A stretch of DNA of 64,000 nt from Centropus unirufus (taxonomy: Eukaryota; Chordata; Aves; Cuculiformes; Centropidae). The notes under the pieces were generated by a model, which worked only from the letters and a program-made list of their open reading frames with translations, was not told the origin of the DNA and did not search any database. The stretch covers positions 469,418 through 533,417 of the forward strand of contig VYZI01000204.1 in assembly GCA_013397695.1 (NCBI GenBank), in the 5' to 3' direction. Of this stretch, positions 60,701 through 64,000 are shown piece by piece. Every line of letters starts with the position of its first letter. Position 1 is the stretch's first letter. A program made the translations under genes and the position numbers.

Positions 60701-61206
60701 AGAGCCTTGGGGTTTTCTTGATGGGCCCGATCAGGTGGTTGATTAAGAAGGTCCCCAACCAGTCAAAGCACTTAAGCTTTGCTGGAGTGGAGCGCAGGTG
60801 CCAAGTGGAATCAGCCTCAGAGATGAGGTCTCTTGCCTGGCTTATAAATAATTGCAACATAAGAAAAAGTAAGAATAAAACCAACACAGGTGAAAGTTTG
60901 TTAGCGATAAAGAAGTAATTTAAAAAAAACCCTGTTATTTATTCAAATACAAGGCTAAAAAATAATTTGTTCATTCTCTTTTCTTCTTCAGGAGTTCCCA
61001 TCAGAGCTTGGAAAGGAACTCTCTAGTTAGTCCTGCTGCCGAAAACAAGCAACTCAAGGTTAGTTCCCTTGTCACCAATTTGCTCTAACTGGCTTCACAG
61101 AAACGTGTTGCAAACCCAGTAAGAATATTCTCGTCATTATACATCTCTCTCAGTAGCCCAGACAAAACCAGGCCTTACTCACCAAGTCGTTATCCACATT
61201 TCGCTT
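44640..61206 (-). CDS. ITIH3: ITIH3, inter-alpha-trypsin inhibitor heavy chain 3
   Basis: Twenty coding exons on the - strand, 2562 bases, 853 residues plus stop (TAG at 44640-44642). With a signal exon of about 30 residues this equals the human 890. Every junction keeps frame. Order: dibasic KR processing site (61183-61206), VIT, vWA with MIDAS, post-vWA region, microexon, DPHFI exon, C-terminal domain ending WFVHDNGAGLIDGVHTDYIV-PSLF. Human ITIH3 ends almost identically, and place and direction relative to ITIH4 agree. Known role: secreted liver heavy chain joined to bikunin through chondroitin sulfate as pre-alpha-inhibitor, then passed to hyaluronan by TSG-6 to stabilise matrix. Sequons include NLT and NCS. 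The signal-peptide exon was not found; ITIH1 should lie beyond 64000. Confidence 0.95.
47172..47312 (+). mobile_element. CR1 fragment in an ITIH3 intron
   Basis: Close match to the usual CR1 reading on the + strand: 'ggtttgggttggtagggacc', 'ttaaagatcatccagttgca', 'gggcagggacacctctcact', 'ggctgctcaaggccctatcc'. Confidence 0.85.
48075..48280 (-). mobile_element. CR1 fragment in an ITIH3 intron
   Basis: CR1 in the opposite direction. The + strand reads 'cactggcagagctgcccagg', 'gaggtggtggagtccccatc', 'cctggaggggtttaacagac' and 'ggctcgatgacctcaaaggt', ending 'ccaacctggtggttctatga'. It is among the least diverged copies in the window. Confidence 0.85.
49395..51114 (-). CDS. ITIH3: ITIH3 linker: 6-nt microexon and 51-nt exon
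   Basis: Microexon 51109-51114 (CTGAAG on -) lies between a pyrimidine tract ending 'ggtaacag' and the donor 'gtacgt'. It adds Ala-Glu. Exon 49395-49445 follows (PQVSYLYASHPTWYTS). The joined reading KPTEAEAPQVSYL compares with human DAEATPVSPAMSYL. Skipping the microexon would remove two residues without a frameshift, so its use is inferred from the human comparison and from the perfect splice signals. Confidence 0.75.
51500..53288 (-). CDS. ITIH3: ITIH3 post-vWA exons (3)
   Basis: Exons in coding order: 53103-53288, 52065-52204 and 51500-51654. They read GFYDEVANPMLMDVELKYPE, NSFKHFYDGSEIVVAGRF, YIERLWAYLTIEQLLEKR and GEEKENLTAEALDLSLKY, then FVTPLTSMVVTKPE. Lengths 186, 140 and 155 match ITIH4 (183, 140, 155). 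For the last exon the acceptor 'attcag' is chosen over the nearer 'ttgcag' because only the first keeps frame. Confidence 0.95.
54071..55961 (-). CDS. ITIH3: ITIH3 vWA-domain exons (4)
   Basis: Exons in coding order: 55845-55961, 54931-55099, 54496-54621 and 54071-54252. They read IVNGYFVHFFAP, then the MIDAS set: D-I-S-G-S in FVIDISGSMSG, the Thr in GMTNLHGG (codon joined across the intron) and the Asp in IIMLTDGHPNQG. The last exon reads YPLYNLGFGYGIDYSFLERM and ends LQLQ. All residues needed for a metal-binding vWA domain are present. Confidence 0.95.
55206..55276 (+). repeat. short A/T-rich tandem and inverted repeat
   Basis: Three near copies of 'ttttgcattcataa' between about 55229 and 55268, flanked on both sides by 'cataatgcaaaaa', which can pair with them. 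Intronic in ITIH3. No function is evident. Confidence 0.7.
56489..61206 (-). CDS. ITIH3: ITIH3 propeptide and VIT-domain exons (6)
   Basis: Exons in coding order: 61183-61206 (KRNVDNDL), 59860-60026, 58744-58848, 58175-58337, 57233-57343 and 56489-56614. The KR at the start of the first matches the dibasic site before the mature human chain. The VIT domain follows: VVNGIEIYSMKIDSKVTSRF, AVNRGNEHKEV, TIDGVTYPGTIKEKEVAKKQ, VTFELTYEELLKRQ and IEVNIFEPQGI. The exon at 59860 must use the donor AT|gtgtgt, the only one that joins in frame. Lengths 105, 163 and 111 equal those of ITIH4. Confidence 0.93.
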
Positions 61207-64000
61207 CTGTAAAGAGAAAAACAGGGGAAAAAAATCATAACTAAGGCAGGAAAGCTGCATTCAGAAATAAATCATTTAGCATGTAGTTGTCTGACGCTTC
61301 CAAGTAAAAAGAAGTTGCCCAGGAGAAGGAAGGGTGGAGAAAAGTCCTCATTAGTAAACTGAAGTAAATCTGAGGGAAGAGCGAGTAAAGCATCTAAGGC
61401 AGGTATAAATATTTTGTTTATAGCATTCCCAGTTTGGGTGAATCTTTTGTTTCTCATTTGATGTTAGTGCGCCTTAAACACCATGGATTTGGACAAGAAG
61501 TTAAACTTTGAATGTTGCTGATTTTCTATTTTGCTCAAGTGTCAGAAGTTAGGTAACCAGTAGTGGAACACCTGAGAGAGGGGGGAGAGTGAGAGGAAAA
61601 GAGGCTTGAGTGCTCAGGGCCATTTATATTTAAAGGTCACTGGGACAAAAGATCCCACTAAAATGTGCTTAAATACAACTTCCTTGAGTATTGTTTGGCT
61701 GTGTGAGGACATCAAGGTGAAAACAGAATGTCTTGTCTGGAGGGTTACATCTTTTCCTTAGCAATCACTGCTCTGGGGTCCTGTGGGATATATTTCATCT
61801 TTTCAAACTAATTCTCCTTTGGAATAGAAAAAGGAGTTTGTATCAAAGCATAATATACAGAGTTAGTGTTATAAGGGCGTGTGTGTTTGTTCATTTAATC
61901 TTGGGGAAAGGGAATTTGGGACCTTTGTGTTGGTTTGGGTGTGTTGGTGCTTTTAAGTTTAGAAGGCATTCTGCTGTATTTTAGCATTGGATTTTGGTTG
62001 CATCTTAGCAGAGATGGAGGTTCTGGCCTTGGGGGTGAGACAGGAGGGCTGCAGTCACCTCCTAGGAATGTGATGTCCAGACAAAACAAAACAGAGTTAG
62101 AGAGACGCAGAATCACCCTGGCAACACCCTGCGCAGACGCAGAGGACACTGGAAGAAGATCCGTGGCCAACATGGCTACAAGGGACTATAAAAAGAGATT
62201 CACACAGGGGGTCAGACACACGCCATTTTTTGGGAGCATGAGAGGACTCCCTGGCTGTGTCCAGCGCTGCGTTTGCTCAACTGCTGCTTGCTTTGAATTA
62301 TAACAAATTCTAATTTGTACTATTGGAGAGTTCCGGAAATTTATTGGAACCCAAATTTACTTATAACAGTTAGTGTGTTTCTTTCCAGTCATATACACAT
62401 TCAGACTACCAGGCTTGATTGTCCTTACACTGCTTCAGACTCACTCCTAAATTTTTCCTGTTTAGCCCCAAGAGCCTCTCCTCCTGGTGTCCCTTGGTGA
62501 GACAGTAACGCAGCAGGCTTCCAGAGAGGAGAGGTGGTTGCTTGGAAGGGCTGAGTGGAAGGGAAAATAAACTGTTATAAATTCTCTTTTCTTGTGCATT
62601 TACTCCCAGAGTAGGTGCGGAACATCAGCTCCTCTACAAAAACGCTGTGTACTCCCTTCTGGAAGAGCGAACGGGCCTTGAACACAGTGAATCACCTTAG
62701 AACACCAGCTTGTGTAACTCACTTCCCGTCAGCGTGGCTGCAAATACCTTATCTTTTTTGGCTCCAGGAGCCTCACGGATCACATTTTGTGCAAGCATGT
62801 TTACTCCACCAAATGGAGGGGAAATGACACAATAAACTACCCGGTCAGATAGACGTCCAGGTACAGTGAAGGCCTTTATTACCTTCCACAACTGGGAGTT
62901 TTACAGGTTGGAAGCTGAGACACAAAGGGTTCTTTTTTATTTTGGTGGGTTTTTGTGGTTTTTTTTTCAAAAATACTATGTTAAACCTATGGTAAGGCAA
63001 GGTTTTGGGTGTGGAAGCTTTTTCACTTCTGGAAGAGTCTGGCCAAAAAAATCTGTGTATGTTTCTCTAGGCTCATACTCCGCCATCCTCATTGGAAAAT
63101 AACAGAAAGGCCTCTCAGGGAAAAGTATTGCTCTGTACTTGACTGACCTTGAGTGGAGATGCTCAAACCCAGGTCCAGCTGACCCAGATCTGCACGGGGG
63201 AGTGGATCAAGTAACTCTGTGATTTTTATTTTTTTTTTTTTCATTTTAATGATTCACTTGAATGTAGCTGGAGACCTCACCAACGCCAAGGTAATTTTAA
63301 GCTATGTGGGCTCCTTTTAAAAACGTTATGCAATTCTAGACCAAACTGACGTTTTCATATCCTCAACCTTTTGTAATAACAGTTACTTGAAAAAAATCTT
63401 TCTATAGCATTTCCACATATTTACCAGTTGCGCAAATTATTACCTTTTTACAGTTTTGTAATAATTCTGGTTTTTTTAACACTATTTTGCTGTGGCAACA
63501 GTAAAGAACAGAGGTGCAAACAATCTACAGTAGTTGGAGAGCAGAGGAAAAAAGACATTTGAATTCCCAGGAAGGCAGGGAGGGAAAAAAAGCTCCTGTT
63601 AAAGTACTTGCTAAGAAGGTCCTGATTTTACAGTTTGGGAAGCTAAAATACAGCATGGCTAGGACTGTACTTAAGACCGAACTTGAAGTGCCCTCCAGGA
63701 ATTCACAACACTGAATGAGGTATTTGCATATACTCCTTTGTGCTATGTAGGAAAATTAAGGCATGAAAACTATTTCCAAATCCACAGCAACATTAAAGAC
63801 TTCCCCATTCCAAGTGATGATAACTGGAAATCCTAATGTGTCACTTGGACAACGGAGGAGGCATTTTTCTGGATGCCATGTTTCACCTCTGTTCTCTGCT
63901 TCTTGGAGGCATCTTTTCACTGGTGCTTTGCAGTGTTTTAGAAGTGCTAAAATCAGTTCCTCAGCAGTGCCAGTCGGTTATTTAAATATATATATAATAT
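61207..64000. other. ITIH3 upstream region / intron 1
   Basis: No coding exon supported. The ITIH3 signal-peptide exon must be upstream on the - strand, here or beyond 64000. I checked GT donors on the - strand for a preceding ATG plus hydrophobic stretch ending at a codon border and found none that fits. The region holds a possible LTR (about 61926-62610) and a T-tract near 63227-63241. Confidence 0.5.
61926..62610 (+). mobile_element. possible solo LTR (uncertain)
   Basis: TATA-like 'gactataaaaag' at about 62186-62197 is followed about 370 bases later by 'aataaactgttataaa' (AATAAA at about 62565) and a T-rich stretch. The block reads unlike the surrounding intron and has the promoter-plus-poly(A) layout of an LTR. 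No terminal repeats or retroviral genes were seen, so this is a weak call. Confidence 0.2.

Noticed and set aside
60621..60887. - strand frame with a signal-peptide-like start (leucine/phenylalanine-rich, then SQA) in ITIH3 intron 2
   Set aside because: The first codon is GTG, not ATG, and no in-frame ATG precedes it. No good donor joins it at a codon border to the exon at 60026. It also lies downstream of the KR exon.
62697..62891. - strand frame of 64 codons with a GTGAGT near its end, considered as ITIH3 exon 1
   Set aside because: No hydrophobic signal sequence at its start, and the donor would leave one base over, whereas the next exon starts at a codon border.
1..64000. tRNA, rRNA, CRISPR or a new multi-gene system
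   Set aside because: Nothing in either strand showed the needed structure. The coding content is fully explained by four known vertebrate genes.

Overview
The window is vertebrate nuclear DNA, almost certainly from a bird. The genes have many small exons with GT/AG borders. Several interspersed copies look like avian CR1 retroposons. The gene order matches the segment that in human 3p21 reads STIMATE - MUSTN1 - ITIH4 - ITIH3 (- ITIH1 beyond). The species cannot be fixed from sequence alone.

Layout on the + strand: (1) 1-11586 holds the last five coding exons of STIMATE (TMEM110), an ER membrane regulator of store-operated calcium entry; its 5' exons lie left of the window. Its 3' UTR probably runs to an AATAAA at 15493 or 16054. 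(2) 17700-22050 is MUSTN1, a 78-residue muscle/skeletal nuclear protein in three coding exons. Its upstream region has a TATA box, a perfect AP-1 site, a MEF2-type site and an E-box. (3) 25210-40755 is ITIH4 on the + strand: 20 coding exons found, signal-peptide exon not found. (4) 40756-44291 is the short tail-to-tail intergenic region, with a CR1 fragment and a 33-unit, 17-bp minisatellite. (5) 44292-61206 is ITIH3 on the - strand: 20 coding exons found including a 6-nt microexon, signal-peptide exon not found. (6) 61207-64000 is upstream/intron-1 sequence of ITIH3 with a possible LTR.

ITIH3 and ITIH4 are paralogous inter-alpha-trypsin-inhibitor heavy chains. They are secreted plasma proteins with a VIT domain, a vWA domain with MIDAS, and a C-terminal heavy-chain domain. 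They sit head-out and tail-in, and their exon lengths still match almost exon for exon. ITIH3 keeps the DPHFI site where heavy chains are cut and joined to chondroitin sulfate. The homologous 114-nt exon of ITIH4 has lost it, which agrees with ITIH4 being the chain that is not joined to bikunin. STIMATE and MUSTN1 lie in the same direction, and their reading frames would permit a fused read-through transcript.

I found no prokaryote-like system, CRISPR array, tRNA or rRNA, and no intact transposon gene. The points most worth checking are the ITIH3 microexon, the unresolved ITIH4 linker splice, the orphan exon between STIMATE and MUSTN1, the CR1-borne poly(A) signal of MUSTN1, and the minisatellite. 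All exon joins were read by eye from frame, splice borders and remembered human family sequences; none was tested by alignment or RNA.
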